Shown: positions 22,704-34,205 of the stretch, piece by piece
Numbering within the stretch: position 1 is the first letter of the stretch
How the letters are laid out: every line of letters starts with the position of its first letter
Assembly: GCA_950022655.1 (NCBI GenBank)
Contig: OX465592.1
Span: forward strand, 2,194,623-2,258,622
Direction of reading: 5' to 3'
DNA from: Alentia gelatinosa
Lineage: Eukaryota > Annelida > Polychaeta > Phyllodocida > Polynoidae
DNA: 64,000 nt
Program-made: the position numbers and the translations under genes
Notes under the pieces: model-generated
What the model was told of the DNA's origin: nothing
Database searches by the model: none
What the model saw: only the letters and a program-made list of their open reading frames with translations

Positions 22704-22909
22704 CCCCCGGATCGTTCGCAGTTCCCCTTTTTTTCTAATATTTCTTTATTGATGATCTCAGGTTTCTTACATCATTTAATTTTCACATTTCCGTCTGTAT
22801 AATCATCAATAGGACGGCCGTGAACGTCAGCTGTAACAGGTGGTTTTCATCGCTAGGCCTACCCATGTCGTATTTATATCCGTACGACACCTAGGTGACG
22901 TACGGGGCA

Positions 22910-23039
22910 TTTATCCTACCCCTCATATAAATCTCCATAGACTTAACATGGTGTAATTGTATGCCACGGTTATGGCATAACATATTTATATGCCACTGGT
23001 GACATATGAAGTTAAAAACATGTGACAGGGTAGGATAAT
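22910..23039 (+). mobile_element. MITE family W (TTTATCCTACCCC), copy 1
   Basis: tttatcctacccctc ... gggtaggataata are inverted ends. Just inside the left end lies ctccatagacttaacatg, the shared module. The interior holds short palindromes such as tatgccacggttatggcata. Copies are at 26994, 43015 and 50115. Confidence 0.85.
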
Positions 23040-23043
23040 ATCT

Positions 23044-23190
23044 AAACATCACTCAATTTCATATACATGTAGTTGTTTATATGCCATTCGTTGTCTTCTG
23101 CTACAGATATCACTCAGCTCCGCTTTGTGATATCATTCCGCGAAGACAACTCATGGCATATAAACAATCATATGAAATTTGGTGATGTTT
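23044..23190. mobile_element. Foldback element F5
   Basis: Outer arms aaacatcactcaatttcata / tatgaaatttggtgatgttt, then gttgtttatatgcca and its complement, then gttgtctt / aagacaac. The apex contains gatatcactcagctccgctt and gtgatatcattccgcg. It directly follows family W copy 1. Confidence 0.88.
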
Positions 23191-23195
23191 CATGA

Positions 23196-24204
23196 TAGTA
23201 TGTGGCGTACGGGGCATGTACGGCAGCGAAATCCAAAAACTCGCCCAGTTAAAAATTGGATATTTCAAGGTATATAATAATACGAAAACAGGCATACTCT
23301 GTCCGTATGGCTTAAATACGCGGTAAATAACCTTCGGCATCGGTTCGTTTTATCGTCAATTTTACCGCGTATTTATCACATACAGCCACAGTAACCCTGT
23401 TTCCGTATATTACCTCTATAAATGTTCACAGCAGTCACACAATGAGTCCCACGCATTTCTCCAGCTGATGACAAACTCGATGAATCAAAGTGTAACCTCG
23501 TGTGTAGTCTTATCCAACTCACAGGGACAAAGAACGGACACTCGGTGTTGACATTGGTCATAGCATGTTCGGGTTAATGTTGTTCAAGTGCGTGTAAACG
23601 CGACTGCCAGTCACAGAGTCATGCCTTCGTCACGCTACTGTTCAATGGAATGTCCAGCTTAAGTGTGAGGGAGAAAATAGGTGGGAGTATAAAAGCGCCG
23701 ACTTTCTCTCGATTCAAATAAATGTCAAAGATTATTGACAAGTAGTCACAAATAGTCTTTCATGGAGGTAGCGTTTGCTAATCTCTGCTGGAACCAAATT
23801 ACGTCATACCGAGAAACTAGATTTGGGATTCTAAAAATTTGTAACTGTCAGAAGTTATGAAACTCAAACGACTCATATATTATGCGGTTGGGAATATTTG
23901 AATTGTTAAGTTGTATGGTGTCTGAAAATTTAAAAAAACTAAGCTCATTCCAAGAAAAAAATGTTAATAATTACTGTCTAGGATCTACGTCTATCTCATT
24001 TTTTTTTGTATCAAGGGAGTTTTATTTAGTTTCTTCTCAAATAGTTACATCTAGATAGTAGCGCAAACTGTATAGCAATTTTTGTTCATTTCTTTCCTTA
24101 TTAACAGTAACGTTTCTGGGGATGTGTTTTATAAGCAATTCCCTTTTTTTTTCGGTTTGTATGAATATTCAACCTATTTTCAATAGTTTCAATGTAGAAA
24201 GTAT
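23196..24204. other. Mostly unclassified interval with TATA-like site
   Basis: 23255-23360 contains a fold (taaatacgcggtaaata ... tttaccgcgtatttat). 23688-23695 is TATAAAAG in a local context ggtgggagtataaaagcgcc. No open frame of note lies downstream. 23740-24200 is AT-rich. Confidence 0.4.
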
Positions 24205-24310
24205 ACTTTTATCTCCGTAGACTTAACATTAGGAACTCGTACTCAACAGACTTGCGAATACGGTAACCCATACTCAACGGATAAATATTTCCAGGCTAAG
24301 ATAAAATCAG
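24205..24310 (+). mobile_element. CATAGACTTAACATT module fragment
   Basis: ctccgtagacttaacattag, then gaactcgtactcaacaga, closing with ccaggctaagataaaatcag. It resembles 34735-34830 and 52000-52060. Confidence 0.65.
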
Positions 24311-24366
24311 AAACATTTCCTGCTTGGTCTGAGTCCCTGTTCACCAATCCGTTTGGAGTGCTTAAG

Positions 24367-24368
<2 letters not shown>

Positions 24369-24429
<61 letters not shown>

Positions 24430-24462
24430 ACATACATACATACATTAATATATATATATATA

Positions 24463-24552
<90 letters not shown>
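24369..24552. repeat. (TA)n / (TACA)n microsatellite
   Basis: Long TA runs at 24369-24420 and 24486-24552 flank a TACA/CATA section at 24421-24485. The open frames on both strands are YIYI-type repeat translations. Confidence 0.97.
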
Positions 24553-24555
<3 letters not shown>

Positions 24556-24658
24556 CTGTATATATTCACTCGTCTGTTGCCTTGTTCATATTACTGCGCA
24601 CTCCAAACTCGATGGCGAACGAGGATACAGACCAAACACTCATCAGTTTCTTTCTTAA

Positions 24659-25265
24659 AAGCCCATACACACTGTACGATTTCGGAACATGAATGTTCCT
24701 TTCTCGGCGACAAAAGAACAATCGTAAGCTCAGGCGAGGCCTAGAAAATGTGTCAGCCAGTGTGGCACCCCCCTACAGTAATTTGCCTAAGATTTGGAAA
24801 TCCCACCCTGGCGATGTACCTTTGTCGCTGACAAACTGCAGTCCAATGTTCCGAAATCGGGAGCGATAAATTAAGGAACGTGTTCCTTCCCGTTGTCGCC
24901 GACAATGGAGTTTAAGAAATACCCCCGTGGTGCCTACCAACTTTGGCCCATAATTAGTCGCTGGGTGAGCAGAAATGCCCCTGCCACACACAGACTGAGG
25001 CCAGCTCACCGATTTAGCTCCCATATACTGAGATTTATTACTTGTTCCTTTATCGGTGGCCTCGAATCTCCGAGAAAATAGGAAGTCAGTCGTCCAGTGT
25101 GAACAGAATTTGCTTAAGATAAAATCCCACTAATGACCTCCACCCCCATCTATAAATCCTGCTGTGATGGTCGATGCCCAGCGCAAATTCGCCTGAGATA
25201 AGTTAAAATGCCCTTCCGATTTAGGGAGTTAATCGGTGGGAACGAAATCGTACAGTGTGTTTCCC
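24659..25265. mobile_element. TIR element (CACACTGTACGATTTC)
   Basis: The left end gcccatacacactgtacgat continues ttcggaac. The right end cgaaatcgtacagtgtgttt is its complement (about 24 bp). The ~600-bp interior contains no credible protein. The family is seen once in the window, so the superfamily is unknown. Confidence 0.65.
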
Positions 25266-25566
25266 CTTTTATAGTTGCGTTATTTAAAAGTGATATCATT
25301 GATGACGCATCCTCACTGGAATGGACGATAATACTCCTAAATCAGTGTCAACTACAGGCGGAACCCACCCAGGACACAGACAGATATACGACACGGCCGC
25401 ACCACAGGGATCTCACACGCTCTTGGCCGACTGATGAAGAAAGCCACACAGCAGGGGGTTAAACGGCTTACTTCACCTGACAAGGGATGGGAAACTGGAG
25501 AATGGTTACATACTAATAATCCAAGTCCAGGTGCACTAGATGACGCAGTACCAGTTTAAGATCTTA

Positions 25567-25980
25567 CTATGTACTCATGCCGTATATACTGTAAATACGC
25601 ACCGTTTACTATACTCATGCCGTATATATACTGTAAATACGCACCGTTTACTATATACCCATGACGTATATATGTACTGTAAATGCGCACCGTTTACTAT
25701 ATACCCATGACGTATATATGTACTGTAAATACGCACCGTTTACTATACTCATGCCGTATAAACTGTAAATATGCACCGTTTACTATATACCCATGACGTA
25801 TATATGTACTGTAAATGCGCACCGTTTACTATATACCCATGCCGTATAATATATACTGTAAATACGTACCGTTTACTATATACCCATGCCGTATATATAC
25901 TGTAATACGCATCGTTTACTATATACCCATGCCGTATATACTGTAAATACGTACCGTTTACTATATGCCAATGCCGTTGG
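25567..25980 (+). repeat. 40-47-bp minisatellite, ~9 copies
   Basis: Unit actatatacccatgccgtat, then atactgtaaatacgcaccgtt. Successive ACCGTTT positions (25601, 25643, 25689, 25735, 25775, 25821, 25868, 25911, 25953) give spacings of 40-47, mostly 46. TA-number differences cause the length variation. Confidence 0.95.
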
Positions 25981-26253
25981 ACAAAGGTGTGATCGGGCAC
26001 AATGGTCGTGTCGCTGTCTTATAGGCTTTGATAAACCATGAAACAAGGGTGGGAGATAATTAAGACTCTACAATGCGCTTCCCCTATGAATATTCCCTCT
26101 GAAATCAGTGAAACTACTATTCTTGTCCATTTTATAGTTCAATTGATGCTGTTTTATGGCGGTGAGTGCGAAAAAACAGTTTTACTCAGTTGCATAAAGA
26201 AATAAGGGTGTGTCCCTCTAAGGCAACTCAAGCGTGCTGCGCTATGAAGAAAC

Positions 26254-26343
26254 ATCATCAAGATCGACAAGGAGGGCATGGGGAAAGTTGAAGGTGAGGA
26301 TGTGGCTGAGGTTCTGGATAAAGAGTGTGCCAAATCCACTTAA
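26254..26343 (+). pseudogene. Coding-like fragment, possibly degenerate EF-hand
   Basis: 29 sense codons ending TAA include IDKEGMGKVEGEDVAEVL. The D-x-E-x-x-G-x-V-x-x-x-D pattern resembles an EF-hand loop with weak positions (Met at 5, Asp not Glu at 12). An in-frame TGA (26245-26247) lies immediately upstream, and before it the frame reads RQLKRAAL. This suggests a decayed gene piece or an exon fragment. Dispersed repeats abut on the right (aagacaccg block at 26347). The function is not established. Confidence 0.3.
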
Positions 26344-26425
26344 CTTTAAGACACCGAACTTTTATTCCCGACTCTCACCGAGCCGATGGTCGGGATGAAT
26401 CGGGAACAAATTTTGGTGTCTTATA
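26344..26425 (+). repeat. Fragment of CCCGATT/AAGACACCG repeat
   Basis: aagacaccgaacttttattc, ccgactctcaccgagccgat and attttggtgtcttatag form a short fold. The inverse sits in 47800-47885. Confidence 0.7.
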
Positions 26426-26993
26426 GAGTTCTTATGCATTCACATGGTTGAGAAATAGAAATCTTGATGGTAATGAGAGAGCAGGTAGCTGGACAATATA
26501 ACGACAGGCAAGTATAGTATCAGAAAGTATTTGCGGATAAGATAAGTAAGATAGGTGACATAGTAATGATTTCCCATTCGTAATACGCACATATAAAATA
26601 TATAAGTCGGTCTACATGAAGGTGATCATGGGATTTTCCTCAGAAGAATTGCACCGTTTCGCTATATAGCGTAAACACTATCCGGTAGGCTACAGTTGAC
26701 TAAAATATCACTTGTTAGGCCAAATAATTTTTTTTCTTTTCTATTAATTGGTTTTATATAATTATACAGTAAATATAGAACCACTTTACATGCTTATACA
26801 AGCCACATAACTCGATAATGATAATGATACTGATTGAAAAAAAAAACCCAAAAAACCTCCCTGGTCTTCTATGGACTGAAAGATATAAAATGAAATACAC
26901 CAACTCAATCCAATCGTAGTCACACTTGTCTATAGCTTTATCCTAGTAGAAAATCCTGGTCAAATAAAAATGTCTGAAAAAAAGATAGCAAAC

Positions 26994-27090
26994 TTTATCC
27001 TACCCCTAATATAAAATCCCATAGGCTTAACATTGAGTTCCTGTATGGTTATCACTAATATTCCAAAATCGAGGAGACAGGTAGGATAAA
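26994..27090 (+). mobile_element. MITE family W, copy 2
   Basis: tttatcctacccctaatata ... caggtaggataaa. The module cccataggcttaacattgag is inside the left end. The foldback F6 follows 15 bp later, and the same W-F6 order recurs at 50115-50401. Confidence 0.88.
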
Positions 27091-27105
27091 ATCAAAACCT
27101 GATTC

Positions 27106-27226
27106 GTTTTAATCTTGGCCACCGCATTCCACTCCTGGAGTTATGGCTCCGGACTTCACTCAGCCTCGCCTCATCAAATCACTATGCCAAACTCCAGTCG
27201 TGGCATACGGTGGCCATGATTAAAAC
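27106..27226. mobile_element. Foldback element F6, copy 1 (121 bp)
   Basis: Ends gttttaatcttggcca / tggccatgattaaaac, inner arms cctggagtt / aaactccag, apex gacttcactcagcctcgcct. Copy 2 at 50281-50401 is also 121 bp. Confidence 0.9.
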
Positions 27227-27469
27227 CCATCCAGTTTTACGATAGGACAGACCTGTGTGAGAATCAACAGGCGAACCAATTTCAGTTTATCCGCTAGGCA
27301 GGGAATGCCGCGCAGTGACAAATCCTGAGAGAAGTGCTGGGATTATCAGAAAGGTGTAAATGAGGGAAACTTGGTGGATGCCGGCCTTTTGCTAAGTGGT
27401 ACTGGCTGAGAGAATTCCAAAATAGCAGGGCTCTCCTGTCTGAGGAAAACCTTGCAACTACATCGGAAT

Positions 27470-27660
27470 CAATATATTACTATACACCTATGGGCGAACG
27501 TCTATGATATACTAACCGCTGCTAAGGGTATGGTATAAATAGTGTTCGAGCGCCCCGTGTAGAGGGCCGTAGTGATTCCCATAGGCTTTATCATGTAAAA
27601 ATATACGTCCCGCTGCTACAGACACTACGGCCCGCTAACGTAAAATATCGCGATAGCGCG
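27470..27660. repeat. Repeat shared with 45840-46070 (inverted)
   Basis: ctatgggcgaacgtctatga, tactaaccgctgctaaggg and tataaatagtgttcg are the inverse of 46012-46075. A partial fold gggccgtagtg ... cactacggccc encloses a cccataggctttatca variant of the module. Confidence 0.65.
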
Positions 27661-27689
27661 AGAGCAGTGTCCGTGTCAAAAACAAACAA

Positions 27690-27832
27690 ACAAAATGGCC
27701 GTTCTCTCCCATTCATTGCTTGAGAGACATTCTTAGCCTACAGCGTCGGGCCGTATTTTTTCATCAAATGACCTCGAACGTCCACCCGTACGGGCTCAGT
27801 GACCACGTTTTCTCATATTACTAGTCTAATGA
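27690..27832. repeat. Single arm of foldback F9
   Basis: ttttttcatcaaatgacctc, gaacgtccacccgtacggg and ctcagtgaccacgtttt match the right arm of 45681-45822. The left arm is absent or replaced. Confidence 0.7.
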
Positions 27833-27867
27833 TATCTACCAGGTAGTGATCATTTTCATGGCCTGCT

Positions 27868-28137
27868 AGAGAAGAAACCATCAAGTTTTGTTCAAAGTTG
27901 CTGTTCTACACGAGTTTGGTGTGGAGTGATATGAACGAGGTGACATCCGAGTGAATATCACATAGCATTCAAACGAGTTGGAGAATGACTTCTTCGACCG
28001 AAACGAGTTGTTTTCTGTATTTATCTCACCCCCGTACACACTGAAAGAATGGACGACACACAGGATATAGAACAGTCTACAATACTCATAGGGGCATGGA
28101 GAATGAGTTTCCAATGTTAAGCCTATGGGACAAAAAT
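27868..28137 (-). mobile_element. Foldback element F1, copy 2
   Basis: aaaccatcaagttttgttca ... gaccgaaacgagttg arms, apex gagtgatatgaacgaggtga, then gagtttccaatgttaagcct. The same structure as 2063-2345. Confidence 0.88.
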
Positions 28138-28634
28138 ACGAGGTAAAATGTTTGTATGGCATACATTGGTATTGTTTAAGTAGACAATACTCCACGAGTT
28201 TGGATGCACCACAATCATCATCAAGGTGAAGACACGTGATGATTACGGCACATCCAAACAAGTGGCGTATTTTTTTTTTTATGATTTGAGTGTAGTTCTG
28301 GATTTATCAGAACATTAGAACGTTCTGGACATTAGAATAGCATCACAATATCGAAATAAATCAAATTACATTGCAAATCCAGTTAGGAACATTTAAAAAT
28401 ATTGATGTCTTGCCTGTTCTCTGAAATCCTGGCTGCTGATTGGTCACTCGCATATGACATCATCTCGCAACTCTCCGCCATGAGGTAGTACTGTCACTTT
28501 ACAGGCGTGATCGTTGAGTATTTTCTTGATATTATATTCCGATGGCTAAATTTGTACCAGGGGTGAGATAAATACATGTCCATACCACATAGAAATCTAT
28601 AAAATCTTCTCTGACCACATGAACCCAACGTCAA

Positions 28635-28931
28635 AGGCATATCCTACATTTGGCAGTGGTGCAACCTTGTGATTTTTAAATATTCCCATTTATCCATTGA
28701 AACGAACAAAATTTAAGTTTTGTCTATTTTGACCTAACTCAATAGGTATAATAGGCCCATTATTCTATATATTTCATTATAATTTTACCATAATATTGAT
28801 ATCTAGATCTAAAAGAGTGACCCCGATTTTATAGTTAGATATATGCTCTATAACACATTGATCTCATTATATTCAGTTTTCAGGAACTTAACATGGTTGA
28901 TAATTTTCAATGCACATTTTCCGATATGCCT
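28635..28931 (+). mobile_element. TTAA element K, internally deleted (297 bp)
   Basis: AGGCATATCCTACATTTG ... CGATATGCCT followed by TTAA; the left flank is TCAA. It lacks the central ~220 bases present in the 15542 copy. Confidence 0.85.
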
Positions 28932-28935
28932 TTAA

Positions 28936-30185
28936 TTTGAAAATAATCACCCAAAGTCCAGCATATACCCTTTACCCTTATTCTTCTATGGCTCATGGTA
29001 ATCATTATATTCCCTTCCACACGTAACAATATATTTTTGTTTTTTTTATTGAGAATCGTTTTTTAAAAAATCCTAGATAACATACATTTCCATGACTTAA
29101 GTTCTAGATACATTTTCTTATACTAACATTCAGTAAAGTGTCATTAACTGTGGTATATCCCGTGCTCCCCATTTTTTGCATTTTTGTAAGGTATAGTATC
29201 TTGTACTAAGAATATCCATTCCTGAATGTCTATTACCTATCTAACTACCTTCTATATGAGATTAAAGTCGCCACCTGTTCTTTTTTTCCCAGTTAAAACA
29301 TGAACTGTTATTATTAAGTACTTAATTCCACATTCATTCTATTGATAAATGATTTTTCAGCAGTACCATGTGCGCTGCATTTCATTACAGTTCCAGTCTC
29401 CAGGTGAAATACATAAAAAGTAACCATCATTATTATTCTCAAACTTGATTATAATCTTACAGGGAAAACTAGACAACACAGGACTATACAGCAAGCATCT
29501 ATGAAAATTAAACCTACTGAAGTAATGATAACTGTGATAAGATGACTACAGTACAACCCAGATTATTGAACCGTTGAATCTTAAACCTGGACACGTAACA
29601 ATATTAACACCATTAAGTTGGCATCGAGTTCACCCTGACATTCACCTTCCTATCAGAAGGGTCAGGTGGCCAGAACGACTTAGTCAAGGGTCGTTATAGG
29701 GTCTAATTATAGTTGCCTATGGCTCGAATAGGCCCTTAACAGGTTGAGCTGTACATGTGTAAAGTGTAATAATCAGGAATTACCAAAATCATCCTGCTCT
29801 CGAGGTGTATATTGCAGAATTTCAGTATCATTAGCATTGTGTGTGGGGCCAATTACTTATAACAGTATGCTTCGAAAAAGTGTAGGATAATTTATTTCGT
29901 ATTAGGAAATGTATATATGAGGAGTACTTTCTAGAGCATCCAAAATACAAACTGAATATTCTTTGAAAATTACAGCATCTGGTATGCCAAAATGAAAAAC
30001 CACAAAAAACAGAGCTAGCTAATATTATATTATTGCCTCAAAAGCAGGTGGTTATGTATAGGTTTTAAGCCAAAGTATTTCAAAAGAATTGTTGTTTTAT
30101 TTGGATGTTTTGTCCAGGTTTATATGTCTCCTTTGCTTTATGCTATGGACAAAATCGAGAGAAATTTGATGAAGATGAAGATAAT
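28936..30185. other. AT-rich, largely unique interval
   Basis: No repeat family repeats elsewhere in the window. A polypyrimidine-AG site at 30117 is followed by sequence open in more than one frame, so an exon cannot be argued. (ATA)n lies at 30190-30219. Confidence 0.4.
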
Positions 30186-30426
30186 TTGATATATAATAAT
30201 ATAATAATAATAATAATGATAATTTGATAATTTTGTTTTGTCATCGAACAAGCTGTGGTGTCTTATTTCTGAAAACAAAACAGCTGAGCTAAGATAGCTG
30301 AGGGTTACTCGCTACGTTTTAATATCATTATACACCTAAAAACCTTAAAAAGAAATTCATTTTTGTACTTGCGATATACATTTGCACTACGGGCACAGCG
30401 CACCCAAACATTCACTACGTCTCAGT

Positions 30427-30436
30427 GATAATAATG

Positions 30437-30477
<41 letters not shown>

Positions 30478-30512
30478 GATTATAATTATAATTATAATTA
30501 TAATAATGAGTC
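30427..30512. repeat. (AAT/GAT)n and (TAAT)n microsatellite
   Basis: Repeated aataat and gataat triplets to 30478, then ttataa-type repeats. The mirrored poly-Ile open frames on both strands come from this tract. Confidence 0.95.
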
Positions 30513-30599
30513 TAATTGAACAAATTGGACGTAAAACTACCAAAACAAAAAAACAAAAAAATAATGATAATAATACAGCTACCCAGTTTGTTATTTCAT

Positions 30600-31214
30600 A
30601 CAGGCCGCTGTCACGACCGATTTGAACGATTAGCGATAAACATGTGTTGTTCTTGGCCCATGCTCTGTTGTGTGGGAGGTAGAGGTGGGCATACAGCGGT
30701 TTCTGGTGAGTGGGTGCACTGGGAAGGTCACACAGTAGTTGCAGTGGGACCCGTTTCATTCGTGTTGGGTTTAGACTCTAGTACAGTCTGTTATTGTCAG
30801 GGTCAGGGCGCACAGGCTCAAACTAAGACTGTCAGGGGCTGCTATTTCGAGTCAGGGATTCCTGCCTCTGCTGGTACTCAGCTACCCTGGGTGATTTGCC
30901 AGTAACCAGTGTGTTACTCTACAAGCATAGGTCCTAGAGTAACGTTTACTGGGCATGTACCAAATAAATCAGCTTGGAGAGTTATAATGATTCGCCAGAA
31001 TCGTGGTATTCTAAGCATTGAGTTGGTGCTAAAATTAGAACAGCCAATCATGAAATTCCTTTCTCCCATCATCCAGAGGGAACTGGCAAATGGGAGCTGT
31101 GCTCTGTTAGACCCTTACAGACTGTAAGCTTTAGACGGCGCAGTCTGTAAACGGACTAGTGTTGGGTTCATAGCGAAGGGAAGACAGCAACAGTGGCAGC
31201 AACAGCGGCACCAA
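30600..31214. other. Unclassified GC-richer interval
   Basis: A 129-codon frame (30516-30905) starts in the microsatellite. Its downstream part (e.g. SGEWVHWEGHTVVAVGPVSF) has no recognisable domain. A small fold, gcagtctgtaa / ttacagactgt, lies near 31115-31150. Nothing certain. Confidence 0.3.
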
Positions 31215-31614
31215 GGCCACTAAAAAAAACAACCTTGTTTCTCATCACCGCGCGCATCTGCAAAAACAATTTTAGAAGATTTTTTGTTGTTGTTATTGGT
31301 TAAAATAAGATGAACATTGATAGAAATTATGAAAAGTATGTGTATTTAGTATCAAATTAAAGCTCCTCATGCCAGAGATGCTTTCAATGTATAAACAGTA
31401 TGAATCTGAAAACCCCGCGTATGCAGACACCCCGCATAAGCGGGCACTTTGGCCCGGAACGAAGGGTGACCACTTACGCAGGGTTTTACTGTATGTCTAA
31501 AGCCCATTTTATGACACTTTTAAGCCATCTTTGATCCAGCAAAAAAAAAAAAGCGCCCTCATCATATTTTTCATGGCTTGGTGATGAGAAACAAGTTGGT
31601 TTTTTTTAGTGGCC
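31215..31614 (+). mobile_element. Composite MITE copy 1 (GGCCACTAAAAAA), 3-bp TSD
   Basis: GGCCACTAAAAAAAACAAC ... GTTTTTTTTAGTGGCC, with CTTGTTTCTCATCACC and its complement inside both ends. CAA flanks both sides (3-bp target duplication, Harbinger-like). A pogo-like MITE lies in its centre (31409-31491), at the same position as in copy 2 (48464-48836). Confidence 0.92.
31409..31491 (+). mobile_element. pogo/Tigger-like MITE inside composite MITE
   Basis: aaaaccccgcgtatgcagac ... cagggttttactg followed by TA. The left end lacks CAGTAG and begins after aatctg, exactly as in the 48653 copy. Confidence 0.88.
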
Positions 31615-31794
31615 CAACAGTGGAGACAAAGCCATGTTCCATAAGTCGCTGTTGAGCAGGACCTTCCCTTCGCTATGCCAGCATAACGAACGAACCATTT
31701 AATAAATCCATATCGAATGAATGATTTAATAAATCCAAATTATTCCTCGTGTTCTTCTCCACATTTCAGTTTTTATTCATTTCATTTTTTTTGG

Positions 31795-31905
31795 GATTCA
31801 TGGGCCAGTCAGAGAAAGATACATACTAAAATGAACTTTATTCTGATTGTGATTAATCATTTAATGAATGTTCATAGTCAAAGACTTGAGCAAGTCTAGT
31901 GTAAA
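31795..31905 (+). repeat. Dispersed repeat (AATGAACTTTATTCTGAT)
   Basis: gattcatgggccagtcagag ... aatgaactttattctgattg ... gacttgagcaagtc, as at 14706. Confidence 0.75.
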
Positions 31906-32094
31906 TTCTACAAACATCTCTACCGCTGGAGGAATCCTTTGACGCCACGCTTATATAGGGGGGCGTTCCTAAAACTGTCTGATTCCTAAGAACAATTATA
32001 TTTTGTTCTGCCCTGTTTGTCCTGTTAGCTTAGTATGAGTGGTATATTTATTACCCACCTATTACGGAGTCTCCATGGGAAACGTATAGGTCAC

Positions 32095-32310
32095 CTGGAA
32101 TTAGCTACCCAGAGATTCTGGCATGTCAGAATCTCCTGCAGGAGATTCCGGAAAAAAAAAGTACCATCCATAACGAGGTCAAGTTATCATGTACTTCAAA
32201 GTAAGTCTCTTGAATGTTCATTCAATGTTAATTATTTATAATCAGTCATAATTATCTCATTTACCATAAACAAAATCACTGTCATAAAATGCTTTGCATG
32301 CCAAAATCAT
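32095..32310 (+). repeat. Inverse copy of the 2741-2985 repeat
   Basis: gagattctggcatgtcagaa and tctcctgcaggaga palindromes, then atcatgtacttcaa and aattatctcatttaccataa. Confidence 0.75.
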
Positions 32311-32457
32311 GGGGAAATGGCGAACTACATAATTGGTGTAAGTTTACATCGAATTACTGCCAAGCTTGACAGTGCTGTAGTGTCTGGAACTAAATGTCTT
32401 GCAGAAACTTTGTATTGCAATAGACTTGCTATGAATCTTGTAGGTGGTTAATAAATA

Positions 32458-32599
32458 CAATAACGACTGGTTTTGTATACGAGTGATCGTAATCTCCTCC
32501 TAGTTGATGACGTAATATCCTCGCTAATCGCTCGGATATTACTACGCGTCAACTACCCGGAGATTACGGCCACTCGTAATCAAAACCAGTCATTATTGT
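32458..32599. mobile_element. Foldback element F7, copy 1 (142 bp)
   Basis: caataacgactggttttgta / atcaaaaccagtcattattg ends; inner arms gtaatctcc / ggagattac; apex aatatcctcgctaatcgctc then ggatattactacgcg. Copy 2 at 46965-47106 is also 142 bp, with different inner arms that still pair. Confidence 0.92.
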
Positions 32600-33278
32600 G
32601 TATGTATTCCAACGTTTGTGGATTTATAGACTCATACATGTGAAGTCCTGTCCTGTCCTTGTTACCTACCACATATAAAGCGTTAGAATTTTGTTGAATC
32701 TGCTTGAAGTTGCTCCCACACATAGAGACAAAGTGAACCAGACCTAGGCATGGAAACTGAAGGGCCACGAGAGTGAGATTCTCGTACAGTAAACAAATCG
32801 AAGTTGCTAAATTTTTGTGTAGCTTTGCACTCAGTTGGTCCTCTTATCTTATGAATTCTATGTAGCCATGCCGAAAACAGAATTTAATACTTTAACGTCT
32901 CTAACGTTTGTGGACGCCACTCACAAGCTCAGGCACCTGTGTCACATGAAATGATAGCCGACATAGCCAAACCAGCGCTCGGGACCCAGCAGAGTTCACG
33001 TCAAATAATACACGCCGAGAGCGCTTGAATGCAGGGAAATCCCGATAATGACGTTGTACACGCTGCGTTTGTCTGGAGCCGTTGGTAGTGACAGTAGGGC
33101 CTGGGAACGACCAAGTCGCTAGTCTGGGAGAATATCCCCTGTTTCATCTTTTGTAATGGGGGAGTCCTGTATATCTTTTGTTGTGGAGTATGGTCTCTTT
33201 ATCTTAATCTTTATTTTTTCGCTGTTCCTCAGACCTCTTATCTCTTCAGTATAGAATAATAGAAGAGAGCCAATGCTC

Positions 33279-33309
<31 letters not shown>

Positions 33310-33485
33310 TCCGCAAAAGATTCACATAGAATTATAGCACTCTGGTCTATAAATTCATACCTGGTCTACCGACTGGAATTATCAAGGTTTTGTTGCCAAA
33401 GGCCTCTTGGCAACAGATTTGACTTCTCCGGCATGGGCACGAGACAATGATCCAGTAAGGACGCTCCTTTCTGTCCACTTTCTCT
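32600..33485. other. Unclassified interval with poly(A) tract
   Basis: A25-like tract at about 33285-33309. No family match and no splice-bounded frame found. Confidence 0.35.
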
Positions 33486-33489
33486 ACCT

Positions 33490-33752
33490 AAGGGGGATGT
33501 CTTTCAAGCTCCCGACGCGAACCGACGCGCCCCGATATGGCCCTCCCGATACAAAATCCATATCGTAACAAAATCGTAGAGCTTATCAGGGCAGTTGGTC
33601 AGGTTTCTACGATAACGCTACCGACGCGCTACGACGCGAACCGACGCAAGCCGATAAAAAACACCATATCGTAGAGGGTCTACGACAATCGATCATGTAT
33701 CGATTGTCGTAGCGCGTCGGTGCGCGTCGGTATGTATAGATGACACTTTAAA
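33490..33752. mobile_element. CGACGCG-rich MITE, copy 1
   Basis: gctcccgacgcgaaccgacg ... cgattgtcgtagcgcgtcgg form diverged inverted halves. Contains a perfect short fold, cgacaatcgatacatgatcg-type, near 33685-33710. Superfamily unknown. Confidence 0.6.
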
Positions 33753-34044
33753 CGGGAAATCATATGAAATAATCGATGGAAAATTATGAAATTTTCAGAA
33801 TACCTAGAATATATGATGCTAATGCGATTCTGCAAAAATGGTGAAAGTTGATGGTAGATAAGGGTCTTAAATTGATCAAATTATACTTTAACTGGGAATC
33901 GTTTGTTTTTTTCATTAAATATTATTAGTCAAAATCATATATACTATTGTTTTGTATTTACAGGTATAATATCAACCATAAATATACATTATTTCTGGAA
34001 TTATAAAGGAAATATTGTTATTACGCTGGTTGCGTCGTGAGCTA

Positions 34045-34205
34045 TATCGGGGTGTATCTGGACCATGGTACCTTTTTCATGCACCCTCCCAACACGTTAC
34101 GACGCGTCCCGACGAGGCCCAACCCGAACCGACGCGCTACGATATGGTCATTTTGTATCGGCTCGCGTCGGCGGGTGTGGGATCTTACCGTCTGTTTGAG
34201 ATACA
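34045..34205. mobile_element. CGACGCG-rich MITE, copy 2
   Basis: cacgttacgacgcgtcccga ... gctcgcgtcggcgggtgtgg, with the same CGACGCG words as 33490-33752. Confidence 0.6.

Noticed and set aside
24243..24744. Open frames rich in Tyr-Ile on both strands
   Set aside because: Translations of (TA)n/(TACA)n microsatellite.
30118..30230. Exon after tttgtccag with an acidic peptide
   Set aside because: More than one frame is open and protein-like, there is no donor, and the frame runs into an (ATA)n microsatellite.
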